Shown here in pieces: positions 34,728-44,790 of a stretch of 64,000 nt of DNA. The translations under genes and the position numbers were made by a program. Each line of letters begins with the position of its first letter. Within the stretch, counting starts at the first letter, position 1. The notes under the pieces are model-generated. The model was not told the origin of the DNA. It did no database searches and worked only from the letters and a program-made list of their open reading frames with translations. The stretch is from positions 248,001 through 312,000 of the forward strand of contig NZ_JAJSAP010000003.1 in NCBI RefSeq assembly GCF_021729035.1, read 5' to 3'. The DNA comes from Microbulbifer sediminum. GTDB lineage: Bacteria; Pseudomonadota; Gammaproteobacteria; Pseudomonadales; Cellvibrionaceae.

Positions 34728-35897
34728 TTATTCAGCGGCCCGCTCTTCCAGCATTGCCACTGCCGGCAGGGTCTTGCCCTCCACATATTCGAGGAAGGCG
34801 CCACCGCCAGTGGAAATATAGGAGACCTTGTCAGCAATGCCGTACTTGTCCACGGCCGCCAGGGTGTCGCCACCGCCGGCGATGGAGAAGGCATCGCTGT
34901 CCGCAATCGCCCGGGACAGGCGCTCGGTACCGCCGCCGAACTGGTCGAATTCAAACACTCCCACCGGACCATTCCAGATAATGGTTCCCGCATCCTTCAG
35001 GATCTCGGCCAGCCTGGCGGAGGATTCCGGACCGATATCGAAGATCATGTCGTCGGTCGCCACATCATCCACAGGCTTGGTCTCGGCGGCAGCGGACTCA
35101 CTGAACTCCTTGCCGGTGACCACATCGACGGGCAGGGGGATCTCACACTTTTTCATTAGCGCGCTGGCGGTATCCACCAGATCGTGTTCGCACAGGGACT
35201 TGCCGACCGGCTTGCCACTGGCAGCCAGGAAAGTGTTGGCGATGCCGCCGCCGACAATCAGCTGGTCCACCTTGTCAGAGAGTGTCTCCAGTACGCTCAG
35301 CTTGGTGGACACCTTGGAGCCACCCACGATTGCCACCATCGGGCGGGCCGGCTTGGCCAGCGCTTTTTCCAGTGCATCGAGTTCGGCAGCCAGCAGCGGG
35401 CCGGCACAGGCAACCGGGGCGAACTTGCCCACACCATGGGTGGACGCCTGCGCGCGGTGGGCGGTGCCAAATGCGTCCATCACGAAGATATCGCACAGGG
35501 CCGCGTAGGCCCGGGCCAGCTCCGGATCATCCTTCTTCTCGCCTTCGTTGAAGCGCACATTCTCCAGCAGGGCCACATCGCCCTCGGCCAGTTCGACCCC
35601 GTCGCGCCAGTCCTTGATAACCGGCACGTCACGGCCCAGCAGCTTGCCCAGGTGCGCGGCCACCGGGGCCAGGGAGAACTCCTCGGCGTACTCGCCCTCG
35701 CTGGGGCGGCCCAGGTGGGACATCAGCAGCACCTTGGCGCCGGCGTCGACGGCGGCCTTGATGGTGGGCAGGGCCGCGCGGATACGTGCATCCGAGGTCA
35801 CCTCGCCCCCCTTGACCGGTACATTCAGGTCCTCGCGAATCAGTACGCGCTTGCCCGCCAGGTCCAGATCCGACATCAGTTTGACCGCCATCGCCAA
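34728..35897 (-). CDS. pgk: Phosphoglycerate kinase
   Basis: This 389-residue glycolytic kinase transfers phosphate between 1,3-bisphosphoglycerate and ADP. The N-terminal substrate site is evident in [16 protein letters not shown] and [12 protein letters not shown], and the nucleotide-binding half in [34 protein letters not shown] and the C-terminal [26 protein letters not shown]. The length equals that of bacterial Pgk. In many gammaproteobacteria epd, pgk and fba are adjacent; here epd lies about 17 kb away beside tkt. It is probably co-transcribed with fba. Confidence 0.96.
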   Translation of the reverse strand: MAMAVKLMSDLDLAGKRVLIREDLNVPVKGGEVTSDARIRAALPTIKAAVDAGAKVLLMSHLGRPSEGEYAEEFSLAPVAAHLGKLLGRDVPVIKDWRDGVELAEGDVALLENVRFNEGEKKDDPELARAYAALCDIFVMDAFGTAHRAQASTHGVGKFAPVACAGPLLAAELDALEKALAKPARPMVAIVGGSKVSTKLSVLETLSDKVDQLIVGGGIANTFLAASGKPVGKSLCEHDLVDTASALMKKCEIPLPVDVVTGKEFSESAAAETKPVDDVATDDMIFDIGPESSARLAEILKDAGTIIWNGPVGVFEFDQFGGGTERLSRAIADSDAFSIAGGGDTLAAVDKYGIADKVSYISTGGGAFLEYVEGKTLPAVAMLEERAAE

Positions 35898-36199
35898 TCC
35901 CCTCTGCTGTTTTGTGAAATGTTGCGGTGAGATAGAAAAGTGGGCGCGGATTATATCAACAGCGGGCCTCCGGTGCCGACTGCTGACCGCCTGATAACGC
36001 TGTCAATAGTGACCATTCCTCCCCGCACGGCCCCGCTCGCCGGCATTCTCCGCAGGACCCCGGCCAGCACCGCGGCAGGTCGGTACGTCAGTATGGCAAG
36101 GCGCCCCGCAGCGGTGGCCCGGGACCGCGGGACATTGCCCGGGGCGCCTGCGGTTCATACCATGCGTGCCAGGACAACCTGATAAAGCGTGGAGAGAGC
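35898..36199. other. Divergent region with inverted repeat
   Basis: About 300 bases between pgk and the hydrolase gene. A perfect 9-bp inverted repeat, GGCGCCCCG (36100-36108) and CGGGGCGCC (36140-36148), could form a hairpin in the hydrolase mRNA leader. No gene is seen. Confidence 0.35.
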
Positions 36200-36970
36200 A
36201 TGGCAAAGCGGCAGAAAGTCACCTTCCCCGGCGGCAGTGGCAACCTCCTGGCCGGCGTCATGGAGATGCCCGACAGGGGGGAGCCCCGCGCCTGGGCCCT
36301 GTTCGCGCACTGCTTCACCTGCGGCAAGGACGTCCTTGCAGCCTCCCGGATCGCCCGGCGACTGGCAGACCTGGGCTGTGCGGTGCTGCGATTCGACTTC
36401 ACCGGGCTGGGTGACAGCGGGGGCAATTTCGCCGATACCAATTTCAGCTCCAATATCCGCGACCTGCTGAGCGCCGCAGAGTTCCTGCACCGTGAGCACC
36501 ACCCGGTGGACCTTTTGATCGGCCACAGTCTCGGCGGCGCCGCCGTCCTTGCTGCCGCCGGCGAGATCGAGGAGGCCCGGGCCATCGTCACCATCGCCGC
36601 CCCGGCCGACCCGGACCACGTCATCAAGCAATTTGCCTGCGCCCTGGATATCATCGAGTCGCAGGGCCAGGCAGAGGTGGAGCTGGCCGGGCGACCATTC
36701 ACCATCAAGAAGCAGTTCCTCGACGACCTTGAACAACATGAGCCGGATTACATCCGCGCACTGGGTCGGCCACTGCTGATTTATCACTCCCCGCGGGACA
36801 GCACCGTGCCCATCGATGAGGCAGCAGACATCTACAACCGGGCCATGCACCCCAAGAGCTTCATCAGCCTCGACGATGCCGACCACCTGCTGACCCGCCA
36901 GGAGGACGCGGACTACGTGGCAGAAACCATGGCCGCGTGGGTATCCCGGTACCTGCCGGGGGGCCGCTGA
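36200..36970 (+). CDS. Alpha/beta hydrolase resembling the hydrolase half of hydrolase-OsmC fusions
   Basis: This 256-residue serine hydrolase has the elbow [16 protein letters not shown] (Ser about residue 114), an acid in [10 protein letters not shown] and a terminal histidine in LDDADHLL. Its N-terminus ([20 protein letters not shown]...[13 protein letters not shown]) is typical of the hydrolase part of two-domain hydrolase/OsmC proteins, but the OsmC part is absent. The AHCFTCG segment brings two cysteines close to the oxyanion loop. The stop codon overlaps the next gene's ATG (TGATG), coupling it to a small CPXCG protein. The substrate is unknown. Confidence 0.75.
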   Translation: MAKRQKVTFPGGSGNLLAGVMEMPDRGEPRAWALFAHCFTCGKDVLAASRIARRLADLGCAVLRFDFTGLGDSGGNFADTNFSSNIRDLLSAAEFLHREHHPVDLLIGHSLGGAAVLAAAGEIEEARAIVTIAAPADPDHVIKQFACALDIIESQGQAEVELAGRPFTIKKQFLDDLEQHEPDYIRALGRPLLIYHSPRDSTVPIDEAADIYNRAMHPKSFISLDDADHLLTRQEDADYVAETMAAWVSRYLPGGR

Positions 36971-37167
36971 TGGAAGCCCTGCAGGAATACGAGGCCAGCT
37001 GTCCCTACTGCGGCGAACCCATCACGCTGCTGATGGACCTGTCTGCGGGATCACAATCCTATATCGAGGACTGCCAGGTGTGCTGCCGGCCGATATCGAT
37101 CTCGATGGCGGTGGAGCCCGATGGCACCTTCTCCGTGTCCCTGCGGGACGAGGACAGTGCTGGCTGA
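36970..37167 (+). CDS. CPXCG-motif cysteine-rich small protein
   Basis: This 65-residue protein has CPYCGEP near residue 11 and a second pair, CQVCCRP, near residue 39. Together these form a likely zinc ribbon, as in the CPXCG family common in gammaproteobacteria. It starts within the stop codon of the hydrolase gene. The role of the family is unknown. Confidence 0.8.
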   Translation: MEALQEYEASCPYCGEPITLLMDLSAGSQSYIEDCQVCCRPISISMAVEPDGTFSVSLRDEDSAG

Positions 37168-37268
37168 AGCGGGCGGGCTTGACCGCCCGGAAGCACCCGC
37201 GCACCATCACCTGTATCCGGGATTTTCAGAATAATTTATCGCCGCAATCCGGACCCCGAGTTCCAGCC

Positions 37269-38627
37269 ATGCACCTGCCCCGCCATACCGCCACCCCGCT
37301 CGCTGCCCTCATGTTGGCGGCGCTGCTGGCATTCCCCGCCACGGGATCTGAAGCGACTTGCGACTTCCCCACCCTGAAGCGAGCCGCAACGCCGGAAGCG
37401 GCTGGCTTTGCGGCGGCCGGACTGACGGGGGTGGACAAGCTGATCGAGGCGGATGTGGCGGCGGGCTTTCCCGGTGCCGCCCTGGTGGTCATCAGGGACG
37501 GCCGTATCGCCAAGCAGTCGTTTTATGGTTACAGGAAAAAGTTCGACGGCCACCGGCCCCTGGACACTTTGCAGGAAGTCCGCGCAGATACGATGTTCGA
37601 CCTGGCCTCGAACACCAAGATGTTCGCGACCAACTTTGCCCTGCAGAAACTGGTGAGTGAGGGGCGGCTCGACCTGGAAGCGCCGGTCAGCCGCTATGTA
37701 CCGGAGTTCGTGGATCGGGCAGGGGAGCCGGTACCAGGCAAGGCCGGTCTGCGGGTGGTGGACCTGCTGCACCACGCAGCCGGGTTTGCACCCGACCCGC
37801 AATACCATAACCCGGCGGTATCCGGTGCACTCTATTCGCAGCAGCGGGAAAAAACGCTCCGTTTTATTCCCCGCTCACCCTTGCGCTACAAGCCAGGCAC
37901 CAGGGCAACCTACAGTGATACCGACTACATGCTGCTGGGGCTGATTATCGAGCGAATCACCGGCATTCCCCTGGACACCTATGTGGAAGAAAACATCTAC
38001 CGGCCCCTGGGCCTGCAGCGAACCGCCTTCAACCCGCTGGCAAAAGGGTTTGCTCCCGACGATTTCGCTGCGACTGAGCTTCTCGGCAATTCCCGGGACG
38101 GCACCATCCAGTTCCCCAATATCCGCACACATACCCTGCAGGGGGAAGTACACGATGAAAAGGCCTTCTATTCCATGGCCGGGGTTTCCGGACATGCCGG
38201 GCTCTTCTCCACGGCCGGCGAGCTGGCTGTATTGGTACAGGTAATGCTGAATGGTGGCGGCTACGGCGATAACTGCCTGTTTGATGATTCTGTTATTGCC
38301 CGATTTACCGCGCCATCGCCGCTCGACCGGACCTTCGGCCTTGGCTGGCGCCGCAACGGGAATGAAAGAATGTCGTGGATGTTCGGCACCGGCGCCAGCC
38401 CCCGCGCCTATGGCCATACGGGGTGGACCGGCACCCTCACTGTGATCGACCCGAAATACAACCTGGGCATCGTGCTGCTCACCAACAAAAAGCACTCCCG
38501 ACTGCCCGATCCCCATGGTAACCCCAACCGGTTTGCGGGAGACCGGTTCACTACCGGGAAATATGGCGGCGTGGTCGAAGCCATCTATCGCGCACTGCTA
38601 CCCGATGCGCCGCAGGGCAGCCGGTAA
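37269..38627 (+). CDS. Secreted serine hydrolase, beta-lactamase class C/PBP-like
   Basis: This S12-type serine hydrolase of about 452 residues has an N-terminal signal peptide (LAALMLAALLAFPATGSEA). The active-site SxxK appears as SNTK in DLASNTKMFATNFAL, the tyrosine motif as YSDTDYMLLG, and HTG as GHTGWTG, so all three elements of the beta-lactamase/D-alanyl peptidase fold are present. It also has the FPGAALVVIRDGRIAK start common to these enzymes. Such proteins are often esterases or peptidases rather than true beta-lactamases. The start at 37269 is chosen because it gives the signal peptide; the upstream extension overlaps the CPXCG gene. Confidence 0.82.
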   Translation: MHLPRHTATPLAALMLAALLAFPATGSEATCDFPTLKRAATPEAAGFAAAGLTGVDKLIEADVAAGFPGAALVVIRDGRIAKQSFYGYRKKFDGHRPLDTLQEVRADTMFDLASNTKMFATNFALQKLVSEGRLDLEAPVSRYVPEFVDRAGEPVPGKAGLRVVDLLHHAAGFAPDPQYHNPAVSGALYSQQREKTLRFIPRSPLRYKPGTRATYSDTDYMLLGLIIERITGIPLDTYVEENIYRPLGLQRTAFNPLAKGFAPDDFAATELLGNSRDGTIQFPNIRTHTLQGEVHDEKAFYSMAGVSGHAGLFSTAGELAVLVQVMLNGGGYGDNCLFDDSVIARFTAPSPLDRTFGLGWRRNGNERMSWMFGTGASPRAYGHTGWTGTLTVIDPKYNLGIVLLTNKKHSRLPDPHGNPNRFAGDRFTTGKYGGVVEAIYRALLPDAPQGSR

Positions 38628-38772
38628 ATTGTCGCTACCAGCCCGACGTCGCTCCCCAGCCATTTCCTGCCTCCCACAGGCTGGTCACGCTTTCCGAAAA
38701 CTGCCACCGGGTATAGAATCGCGCCGCCCGGCGATGGCCGGGCGTTTTCCATGACCCCAGGAGAATTTCAGT

Positions 38773-39171
38773 ATGGACACTCCCGACAGCGATATCGTTT
38801 TCCAGAGTTACGGGCGCTGCTGCAACAACCCGCAGTTTTTTGTCGATTTCTATGACCGGTTTATGGGCAGTTCCGACGAGATCCGGGCAATGTTCCGGGA
38901 CACCAATATGCCCCAGCAGCGCCACCTGTTGCGTAATGGCATCATGCAACTGATCCTGGTCGCCCGCGGCATGCCCGAAACCAAGCTCCGCGCCCTGGGC
39001 GCAAGCCATTCGCGCAAAGGCTACAACATTCGCCCGGAACTCTACTCCGTATGGCTCGATGCCCTGCTCCATACCGTGGCCCGGCATGACCCGCAGTTCT
39101 CCGGCGAAATCGACGGCGCCTGGCGCCGTGCCATCCAGCCCGGGATCGACCTGATACGCAACGCCTACTGA
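38773..39171 (+). CDS. Single-domain globin
   Basis: This 132-residue haem protein of the globin superfamily has NPQFFVDFYDRFM early (B/C region with aromatic residues), a probable proximal histidine in LGASHSRKGYNI (H79) and a final helix ending RRAIQPGIDLIRNAY. The length and the SHSRKGY motif fit bacterial sensor-type or protoglobin-like single-domain globins used for oxygen or nitric oxide handling. An AGGAGA site precedes the ATG. No reductase domain is attached. It lies between two exported hydrolases and is likely its own transcription unit. Confidence 0.8.
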   Translation: MDTPDSDIVFQSYGRCCNNPQFFVDFYDRFMGSSDEIRAMFRDTNMPQQRHLLRNGIMQLILVARGMPETKLRALGASHSRKGYNIRPELYSVWLDALLHTVARHDPQFSGEIDGAWRRAIQPGIDLIRNAY

Positions 39172-39405
39172 GCCACCTGTCCCCGGTGCAACCCCGATTG
39201 CCAGCCCCGGCCGCACTTTGTATAAATACGGTTGGGAGGCTGGCCGATAGCGACGCCCAAACTGCACGGAAGTGCAAATTAATGAGTGTCTTCCTTTCCC
39301 GGCACAGTCCGCCGGAATAAATGTCCAGTGCAGTGTTTGCAGCCGATTCCCTTCAGTACCGGCATGCCCTCCCGTACCAGAATATTTAATAAAAAAGGAA
39401 ACGAT

Positions 39406-42234
39406 ATGAAGATTGCACGGCCACTCTGGGTGCCGGCAGCGCTGGCGCTGGCCCTGACCGCCTGCGGCGACCCCGGACAGTCCCATTCGCAGACTGCCGA
39501 AAGCACCTCTCCCCCTCCTGCCGCCCCCGTCGCCACCGCTACCGAGTCCCTGCGCATCCCCCACGAAAAGTTCACCCTGCCCAACGGCCTGCGGGTAATT
39601 GTGCACGAGGATCGCAAGGCGCCCATCGTGTCTGTGGGGGTCTGGTACCATGTCGGCTCCAAGGATGAAAAAGCGGGCCGCACCGGTTTTGCCCACCTGT
39701 TCGAACACCTCATGTTCAACGGCTCGGAAAACTATAACGACGAATTCTTCAAGCCCTTCGAAAAAGCCGGTGCTACAGGCATGAATGGCACCACCTGGCT
39801 CGACCGAACGAATTATTTTGAGACAGTCCCCTCCAATGCGCTGGACATGGCCCTGTGGATGGAATCTGACCGCATGGGGCACCTGCTCGGCGTAATCACC
39901 CAGGAGAAGCTGGATGAGCAGCGGGGCGTGGTGCAAAACGAGAAACGCCAGGGGCAGAACCAGCCCTACGGCAAGGTCTGGGAAACCATGCAGAAGGCAA
40001 TATTTCCCGAAGGGCACCCTTACTCCTGGACCACCATCGGCTCCATGGAGGACCTGAATGCCGCATCGCTGGAAGATGTGCACGAGTGGTTCAGGAAATA
40101 CTATGGTGCCGCCAATACCGTACTGGTACTCGCCGGTGACATAGACGTGGAAACAGCGAAAGAGAAGGCCAGCAAGTACTTCGGCGATATTCCCGCGGGC
40201 CCCCCGCTGGCGAAAAAGGATGCGTGGATTGCCAAGCGTGACGAATCCAGGCGCGAAACCATGTTTGACCGGGTCGCCCAGTCACGGATTTACAAGGTCT
40301 GGAATGCGCCTTATATGGGCCACGAGGATAGCAACGCTCTCGCGCTCGCCGCCGCGGTGATGGGCGATGGCAAAAACTCCCGTCTGTACAAGCGCCTGGT
40401 GTACACCGACCAGATTGCCACCAGTGTCAGTATTAATTTCTACGAGTTTGAGCTGGCTTCCATCTTCCAGGTCGTTGCGGATGCCAAACCCGGCGTGGAG
40501 CTGGCAAAAGTCGAGTCCGCTATCGAGGAAGAGATGAAAACCTTCCTTGAAGAGGGACCCACCGCCGAGGAGCTGGCGCGGGTAAACATGTCGGAATATG
40601 CCAGTGCGGCCCGCGACCTCGAGCAGGTGGGTGGCTGGTCCGGCAAGGGCGTGATCCTGGCCCGTGGCGAGCTGTACCTGGATGATCCCAATGCGTTGCT
40701 GAAAGCCATCGACGAGAAACAGACACTGGCACCGGCACAGGTGCAGGCTGTGGCACGGGAGTGGCTGAGCAGTGGCGACTACAGCCTGGAAGTACACCCC
40801 TTCCCCGACTACAAGGTTGCCGAGCAGGGTGCAGATCGCTCGAAACTGCCGGATACCGGTGAGTTTCCCTCGGTTCCCTTCCCGGAGCTACAGACCACTG
40901 AACTCTCCAATGGCCTGAAAGTGGTCCTCGCAGAGCGCCATTCCACCCCGGTGGTCAATATGCACCTGATGTTTGACGCCGGTTACGCGGCCGACCAGGG
41001 GAAAAAGGCCGGCACCGCCGGTTACACCATGTCCATGCTCAAAGAGGGCACCACCGAACTCAGCGCGCTGGAGCTGAGCGCCCGGCAGGAATTACTGGGA
41101 GCGCGAATTTACACCGATACCAGTATCGACAGTTCCAGTGTGGGCCTAGATGCATTGACCAGCACCCTCGACGAATCGGTTTCCCTGTTTGCGGATGTGG
41201 TAATGCGCCCCGCCTTTGACGAAGCGGAGATTGAGCGCAAGCGCGGGCGCTGGCTGGCAATGATCAAGCAGGAAAAAACCCAGCCGGTGCAGATGGCACT
41301 GCGGACCCTGCCGCCGCTGCTGTATGGTGAGGGCCATGCCTACAGCGTGCCCCTGACTGGCAGCGGCACCGAGGAATCAATCCAGTCACTGACCCGCGAG
41401 GACCTGGTCCAGCACCACCAGGGCTGGATCCGCCCGGACAACGCCACCATGGTGGTCGTCGGTGATATCACCATGGATGCGCTGACCGAGAAGCTCGAGA
41501 GCAATTTCGCCGACTGGGCCGCGCCGGACGCGCCGCTGCCGCAGAAGAATCTGGTGCAGGTTCCCCATCCCGAGCAATCCCGGGTTTACCTGATCGACAA
41601 GCCGGGTTCCGAGCAGTCCATGATCATCGGCGGCCTGCTGGCGCCGTCCGAGAGCATTCCCGAACGGGAGGCGCTGCACATGATGAACGATATTCTCGGC
41701 GGCACCTTCACGGCGCGAATCAACATGAACCTGCGCGAGGAAAAGCACTGGGCTTACGGTGCCTACTCGTTCTTCTCCGGCGCCAAGGGCCAGCAGCCGA
41801 TGATGGTCTATGCGCCGGTGCAGACGGACAAGACCAGTGACTCCCTGGCCGAATTACGCAAGGAGTTACGGGCCTACGTCAGTGACGAGCCCGCCCGCGC
41901 GGACGAGCTACAGAAACTCAAGGATAAGCGCATCAACGAGTTGCCGGGTCGCTTTGAAACCATCAATGCGGTCACCGGGCAGGTCACAAAAATGCTGAAG
42001 TACGGCCGCCCACTGGATTATATGGATGGGTATGCGCAGCAGATTCGCGCTATTGCGCTGGAGGATATCCACACACTGGCCCGCGAAACCATCAGCCCGG
42101 ACCGCTTTATCTGGGTGATTGTTGGCGACCAGGAAAAGATCCGCCCGGGCATCGAGGCCCTGGGAATCGGCCCCATTGCCGAGCTGGATGTGGATGGCAA
42201 ACCGGTGGTAACACCGGCAGCTGGCGGCCAGTGA
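39406..42234 (+). CDS. M16-family zinc peptidase lipoprotein (pitrilysin-like)
   Basis: This 942-residue lipoprotein (lipobox LTAC, Cys20) is built of two M16 peptidase halves. The first half carries the inverted zinc motif HLFEH (in GFAHLFEHLMFNGS), with the downstream glutamate in the expected region, so it should be active. The second half (about residues 490-900, beginning ELSNGLKVVLAERHSTPVVNMHLMFDAG) lacks HXXEH and forms the inactive partner half. The ATG at 39406 has AGGAAA upstream, and in-frame upstream codons lack this. M16 enzymes degrade small peptides inside a closed chamber; an envelope anchor suggests peptide scavenging. A terminator follows. Confidence 0.9.
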   Translation: MKIARPLWVPAALALALTACGDPGQSHSQTAESTSPPPAAPVATATESLRIPHEKFTLPNGLRVIVHEDRKAPIVSVGVWYHVGSKDEKAGRTGFAHLFEHLMFNGSENYNDEFFKPFEKAGATGMNGTTWLDRTNYFETVPSNALDMALWMESDRMGHLLGVITQEKLDEQRGVVQNEKRQGQNQPYGKVWETMQKAIFPEGHPYSWTTIGSMEDLNAASLEDVHEWFRKYYGAANTVLVLAGDIDVETAKEKASKYFGDIPAGPPLAKKDAWIAKRDESRRETMFDRVAQSRIYKVWNAPYMGHEDSNALALAAAVMGDGKNSRLYKRLVYTDQIATSVSINFYEFELASIFQVVADAKPGVELAKVESAIEEEMKTFLEEGPTAEELARVNMSEYASAARDLEQVGGWSGKGVILARGELYLDDPNALLKAIDEKQTLAPAQVQAVAREWLSSGDYSLEVHPFPDYKVAEQGADRSKLPDTGEFPSVPFPELQTTELSNGLKVVLAERHSTPVVNMHLMFDAGYAADQGKKAGTAGYTMSMLKEGTTELSALELSARQELLGARIYTDTSIDSSSVGLDALTSTLDESVSLFADVVMRPAFDEAEIERKRGRWLAMIKQEKTQPVQMALRTLPPLLYGEGHAYSVPLTGSGTEESIQSLTREDLVQHHQGWIRPDNATMVVVGDITMDALTEKLESNFADWAAPDAPLPQKNLVQVPHPEQSRVYLIDKPGSEQSMIIGGLLAPSESIPEREALHMMNDILGGTFTARINMNLREEKHWAYGAYSFFSGAKGQQPMMVYAPVQTDKTSDSLAELRKELRAYVSDEPARADELQKLKDKRINELPGRFETINAVTGQVTKMLKYGRPLDYMDGYAQQIRAIALEDIHTLARETISPDRFIWVIVGDQEKIRPGIEALGIGPIAELDVDGKPVVTPAAGGQ

Positions 42235-42257
42235 GCCACCGGGTCATCCATCATTAC

Positions 42258-42285
42258 AAAGCCCCTCCCGGGAGGGGCTTTTTTT
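42258..42285 (+). terminator. Rho-independent terminator after the M16 gene
   Basis: An 11-bp stem (42258-42268 with 42271-42281) with a tight turn is followed by a run of seven T residues ending at 42285. Confidence 0.9.
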
Positions 42286-42685
42286 ATGTCTCGCGTTAAT
42301 GGAAGTTTACGATCCGGCCGCTGCAGTCACCAGGCAATCAGGACAAACTGTGCACGTGTACCCGTTGCGACTAATAAATCATATTTGACTTATTCCACAA
42401 TCGACGCGTACGTCTGTACTAACTAAATCGCAGGGGTGACATTAACTAGACGTTCTCGGATGCCTATCCCATATGAATTTTAGGGCAAATAAGGCGCCAA
42501 TTATCGGTTTTGGTAGCCGCCTCACATAAGCGAAACAATTTCATTGCCCCACAATCCGCAGCTGCTACTTTTCTATGCTTCTGTTCGCGCATGCCGGTCA
42601 TCCTGAGCGGCGCAGTACAGTGGTCTCGGCACCGGACAGAGTAATTACACGATAAGAAAACAGCAGCCCATCTGGAGCTCGATAC
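42286..42685. other. Promoter region of the subtilisin gene
   Basis: About 400 bases with lower GC content than the flanks and no gene. The promoter and any control sites for the secreted subtilisin should lie here. I see no strong palindrome or clear -35/-10 pair. Confidence 0.35.
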
Positions 42686-44254
42686 ATGAAGAAGATCCTA
42701 CCCACACTGCTCGCCAGTGCCGTCGCCACAAGCGTCGCCGCACAGGCGGGTGCCGCCGAAGACCGCTATATCATCAAGTTCAAGGCAGGCAAGAGTGCCG
42801 AAGCCAAGGCACAGCTCAAGCGGGCCGGCGGCCGCACTGCCCTGGCCCTGGACAAGCGCAACGCAGTTGCCGCGATGCTGTCCGACAAGGCCCTGCAGGC
42901 CATGCAGAACAACCCCAACGTGGAATATGTAGAAAAAGACGCCAAACGCTGGCTGATGGCCCAGGAAGTGCCCTTCGGTATCCCCATGGTCCAGGCCGAC
43001 CTGGTCAGTGACTCCGTCGCAGGTAACAGCACCGTCTGTATCATCGACTCCGGCTACGACATCTCCCATGAAGACCTGTCCGGCAATATGGTTACCGGGA
43101 CCAATGATTCCGGTACCGGGAACTGGTACGAAGACCAGAATAGCCACGGCACCCATGTTGCCGGCACCATTGCCGCCATTAATAACGGCACCGGCGTGGT
43201 AGGCGTAATGCCGAACGGCAACGTCAAGCTGCACATCGTCAAGGTATTCAATGCGGAAGGCTGGGGCTATTCATCCTCCCTGGTCGCAGCGGCTGACACT
43301 TGTGCGGATAACGGCGCCAACGTGATCAACATGAGCCTGGGCGGAACCCTGAAGTCCCGCACCGAGGACCAGGCGTTCGCCGACCTGTATGCGAACCGCG
43401 GCGTGCTGTCCATCGCCGCTGCCGGTAACGACGGCAATACCCGCCACTCCTACCCGGCCTCTTACGACTCGGTCATGTCCATTGCCGCCCTCGACAGCGA
43501 CAAGGTAATCGCGGACTTCTCCCAACAGACCGACCAGGTAGAGCTGGCCGGACCCGGCGTCAACGTGCTTTCCTCCGTGCCGGTTGGCAGCGCGGTGGTC
43601 AGCTCTGTGACCGTAGCGGGCAGCGACGTGGACTCTGCCGGTATGGAAGATAGCTACATGGGTACTGCCAGCGGCTCCCTGGTGGATTGTGGCCTGGGTG
43701 AGTCCGCCTGCACCGCGGCCGCCGGTGAAATCTGCCTGATCTCCCGCGGTAACATCAGCTTCGCCGAGAAGGTCCAGGCCTGTGAGGCCGGCGGCGGTGT
43801 CGGTGCCATCATCTACAACAATGAGCCTGGCATGCTTTACGGCACGCTTGGTGGCACAGTCACCGGTATCCCGTCTGTCGGTATTTCCGATACTGATGGC
43901 GCGGCGCTACTGGGCCAGCTGGGTGCCTCGGCCACTGTTGCGGTCGAACCCGGCGACTACGCCTACTTCAACGGCACTTCCATGGCGACCCCACATGTAG
44001 CCGGTGTCGCCGGCCTGGTCTGGAGCCATTACCCGAACTGTGCACCGGGTGAGATCCGCGCGGCCATGAATGCCACTGCAGAAGACCTGGGTGTTGCGGG
44101 TCGGGACAATGCCTATGGCTACGGCCTGGTGCAGGCCAAGGCCGCATTCGACTACCTGGCTGCGAACGCCTGTACCGGTACCAACCCCGGTGACGGCGGC
44201 TCCGGTGGTGGCGGCGGTGGCGGCGGCAAGGGCGGTGGCCCGAAGAGCCGCTAA
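42686..44254 (+). CDS. Secreted subtilisin-like serine protease (S8) with PA insert
   Basis: This 522-residue exported protease has a signal peptide ending at AQAGAA (about residue 24), an I9-type propeptide (DRYIIKFKAGKSAEAK...VEYVEKDA, about 26-90), then the catalytic domain with Asp in CIIDSGYD (D121), His in HGTHVAGT (H154) and Ser in NGTSMATPH (S432). A PA-like insert with three or four cysteines (around 315-400; CGLGESACTAAAGEICLISRG) splits the domain between His and Ser. The C-terminus is a glycine-rich tail, GGSGGGGGGGGKGGG, unusual as a linker because no further domain follows it. It is likely secreted by Sec plus type II secretion to feed on proteins. Confidence 0.92.
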   Translation: MKKILPTLLASAVATSVAAQAGAAEDRYIIKFKAGKSAEAKAQLKRAGGRTALALDKRNAVAAMLSDKALQAMQNNPNVEYVEKDAKRWLMAQEVPFGIPMVQADLVSDSVAGNSTVCIIDSGYDISHEDLSGNMVTGTNDSGTGNWYEDQNSHGTHVAGTIAAINNGTGVVGVMPNGNVKLHIVKVFNAEGWGYSSSLVAAADTCADNGANVINMSLGGTLKSRTEDQAFADLYANRGVLSIAAAGNDGNTRHSYPASYDSVMSIAALDSDKVIADFSQQTDQVELAGPGVNVLSSVPVGSAVVSSVTVAGSDVDSAGMEDSYMGTASGSLVDCGLGESACTAAAGEICLISRGNISFAEKVQACEAGGGVGAIIYNNEPGMLYGTLGGTVTGIPSVGISDTDGAALLGQLGASATVAVEPGDYAYFNGTSMATPHVAGVAGLVWSHYPNCAPGEIRAAMNATAEDLGVAGRDNAYGYGLVQAKAAFDYLAANACTGTNPGDGGSGGGGGGGGKGGGPKSR

Positions 44255-44283
44255 ACCGTTTGCTGTTTAGCCAGCCGAAGTAA

Positions 44284-44309
44284 AAAAGGGGGCCACCGGG
44301 CCCCCTTTT
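44284..44309. terminator. Terminator after the subtilisin gene
   Basis: An 11-bp stem, AAAAGGGGGCC with GGCCCCCTTTT (44284-44294 and 44299-44309), lies between convergent genes. Flanking A and T tracts let it act in both directions. Confidence 0.8.
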
Positions 44310-44357
44310 CATTTCTGCGTTCATAGTCTCTGCGTGCCGGCATCCCGGCGAAGCCTG

Positions 44358-44765
44358 CTATTCCTCTTCCAGCACCGCCTCACGCTGTTCCTCGCGCAGC
44401 TGCTGCAACCGTGCACTGGAGTCCTGCGCGGAATCTTTTTCCGGGGCCAGGCTCTCTACCTCCCCGGCCTCCGACTCCAGCTGCGCACGGGTGGCTGCCT
44501 GCTCGGCCGTGTAATCCGGGTCCAGGGACAGCTTGGGCGCGTTGCTGCTGAAGCCGGCCAGTACCCAGATGCCAAAACCCAGTGCCAGGACTCGGATGAT
44601 AAAGGAGCGGTCGTACAGCAGCCGCTGCCAGTTCCCGGGCCCCGCGACCCGGATACGGGCGACGACCGCCAGCAACAGGATCGCGATTGCCAGCACTACT
44701 GCCCAGGTTGCCAGCCCCCCGAGCACGGACACCAGCCAGTTTGAGACCTGCGAGTTGTACTGCAT
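44358..44765 (-). CDS. Small membrane protein downstream of the SPFH gene
   Basis: This 135-residue protein starts at the ATG at 44765 (GGGAGA upstream). Two hydrophobic spans (about residues 11-32, WLVSVLGGLATWAVVLAIAILL, and about 55-72, SFIIRVLALGFGIWVLAGF) are followed by a charged, Glu-rich C-terminus, probably a coiled coil (about 85-135). It follows the SPFH lipoprotein gene by 25 bases, so the two are likely one operon and may act together in the membrane. Not recognised as a named family. Confidence 0.65.
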   Translation of the reverse strand: MQYNSQVSNWLVSVLGGLATWAVVLAIAILLLAVVARIRVAGPGNWQRLLYDRSFIIRVLALGFGIWVLAGFSSNAPKLSLDPDYTAEQAATRAQLESEAGEVESLAPEKDSAQDSSARLQQLREEQREAVLEEE

Positions 44766-44790
44766 GGTAATCTCCCGTCCGGTGAATGGC

